Below, piece by piece: positions 28,811 to 29,439 of a DNA stretch of 29,439 nucleotides. Source of the stretch: an uncultured Blautia sp. (GTDB lineage Bacteria > Bacillota > Clostridia > Lachnospirales > Lachnospiraceae); contig CAKROW010000031.1 of the NCBI GenBank assembly GCA_934373235.1, positions 1 to 29,439 of the forward strand, written 5' to 3'. The notes beneath the pieces are model-generated. The model had not been told where the DNA came from. It worked only from the letters and a program-made list of their open reading frames with translations, and did no database searches. Made by a program: the position numbers and the translations under genes. Every line of letters begins with the position of its first letter. Position 1 is the first letter of the stretch.

Positions 28811-29439
28811 TTACAGTACTTCCGGCCATGCCTCTTCCAGTACTTTCTTTGTATTCTCATATGTATGCTTTGCTGCATACTCAATACCTTTTGCAAGGTT
28901 TGCATCGCTGATAACCTCTACGCCGATAGCGTTTGGTCTGATTCCTTTTTCTCTGATCATCTTCACAAACGGAACTGTGCATCCGATTCCTGTTCCAGGT
29001 GCAAGACGGTCATGCATGGACTCATCTCTTAAAATTGTTGTTGCATATGGTCTTTCCCATACATCGTTGATCTGGATGGATACGATCTTGTCTGCCGGAA
29101 TTCCCTCAAGTACAGAGATATCAACCGGCTGGTTTGCTCTTACCCAGTGCCATGTATCAAGGATCAGTTTTGCGTTCTCACAGTCAGCAGCCTTTACAAC
29201 AGCCCAGCCTTTTTTCACATCCGGGATACCGCTGTATGGCATCGGCTCAACACCGATGATGTATTTGCCGGCTCTGTGGCAAAGCTCTTTAAGTTTATGT
29301 GCTGTATGCTCTACAGAATAGTTCTCCATAAGTCCGCAGTTGATCTGTGCATCGTTAAATAATTCACACATATGGAAGCAAAGCTGCTCTTTGTATCTCT
29401 GCTCATAGGAACGATGATCCTCAGCCCACTGTACGATGT
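28811..29439 (-). CDS. Sugar-phosphate isomerase/epimerase-like TIM-barrel protein, partial (N-terminus beyond window)
   Basis: The frame is open from the window edge to a TAA at 28811, giving 209 residues; the internal Met near 29371 is not the true start because conserved-looking sequence continues upstream to the edge. Features of the AP-endonuclease-2/xylose-isomerase-like barrel are visible: an EPMPYSG strand end (metal-binding Glu), LILDTWHW (Asp and His), IVSIQINDV, and GVEVISD near the C-terminus (Glu). Members include sugar-acid isomerases and 3-dehydroshikimate dehydratases (QuiC/AsbF type). In this cluster a dehydratase making protocatechuate is possible, but an isomerase role is equally possible. 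Confidence 0.75.
   Translation of the reverse strand, partial: IVQWAEDHRSYEQRYKEQLCFHMCELFNDAQINCGLMENYSVEHTAHKLKELCHRAGKYIIGVEPMPYSGIPDVKKGWAVVKAADCENAKLILDTWHWVRANQPVDISVLEGIPADKIVSIQINDVWERPYATTILRDESMHDRLAPGTGIGCTVPFVKMIREKGIRPNAIGVEVISDANLAKGIEYAAKHTYENTKKVLEEAWPEVL

Noticed and set aside
27922..28911. Plus-strand open frame of about 329 codons
   Set aside because: It is the antisense shadow of the second FadH/OYE-type reductase; the composition is not protein-like and no ribosome site is present.
28811..29371. Complete TIM-barrel gene starting at the Met near 29371
   Set aside because: The frame stays open with protein-like sequence (..EDHRSYEQRYKEQLCFH) up to the window edge, and the barrel's first strands are missing, so the gene begins outside.
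1..29439. CRISPR array, tRNA or rRNA genes
   Set aside because: No regularly spaced short repeats and no cloverleaf or rRNA-like sequence was seen on either strand while reading; a dedicated RNA search was not possible.

Overview
The window looks like a chromosomal segment from a gut-type, low-to-mid GC Firmicute, most likely Lachnospiraceae. The reasons are AGGAGG-type ribosome-binding sites, TTGACA/TATAAT-type promoters, a giant secreted Ig/FN3 protein typical of that family, a GPH sugar symporter with an AraC regulator, and BMC shell genes. The genus cannot be settled from the sequence alone. All genes from 1 to about 18,760 lie on the minus strand. One three-gene unit (18961-22766) is on the plus strand and converges on a further minus-strand run that continues to the right edge.

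Left end (1-1605): a small toxin-antitoxin-like patch. It holds a DUF3791/DUF3990 pair (the latter cut by the window edge) and an intact MntA-type nucleotidyltransferase antitoxin. The HEPN partner of MntA is only a stub ending in an IS200/IS605-like hairpin. Next is one very large gene (1605-9455) for a secreted protein of about 2,600 residues: three beta-helix-like repeats, a BspA-type LRR segment, carboxypeptidase-regulatory and Ig-like modules, a helical middle and a C-terminal FN3. A good promoter and an intrinsic terminator lie in its leader, and a near-identical hairpin forms its 3' terminator.

Middle (9753-18757): a GPH-family cation-coupled sugar transporter sits behind a promoter with a weak -35 and two 20-bp direct repeats, and the AraC regulator gene is next door. 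Then comes a compact minus-strand operon driven by a near-consensus promoter: EutS/PduU-type shell protein, a second EutS-like shell protein, EutP-like GTPase, diguanylate cyclase, membrane acyltransferase. It has no pentamer gene and no metabolosome enzyme, so it looks like an orphan or satellite microcompartment locus tied to c-di-GMP. Upstream are a cytoplasmic GH13 enzyme with a charged linker and C-terminal helical tail, and a Nudix hydrolase.

Right third (18961-29439): a putative quinate/shikimate utilisation cluster. The plus strand carries a FadH/OYE-type flavin/Fe-S reductase, a YdiB-like shikimate/quinate dehydrogenase and a type I 3-dehydroquinate dehydratase with all catalytic residues. 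The minus strand carries a TIM-barrel isomerase/dehydratase-like protein (cut by the edge), a second FadH/OYE-type reductase, a second YdiB-like dehydrogenase, a YdiN-like MFS transporter and a separately controlled NCS2-fold permease. Taken together they suggest uptake of quinate or shikimate, conversion to 3-dehydroshikimate and reduction of its enone double bond as an anaerobic electron sink. That pathway is an inference from gene content.
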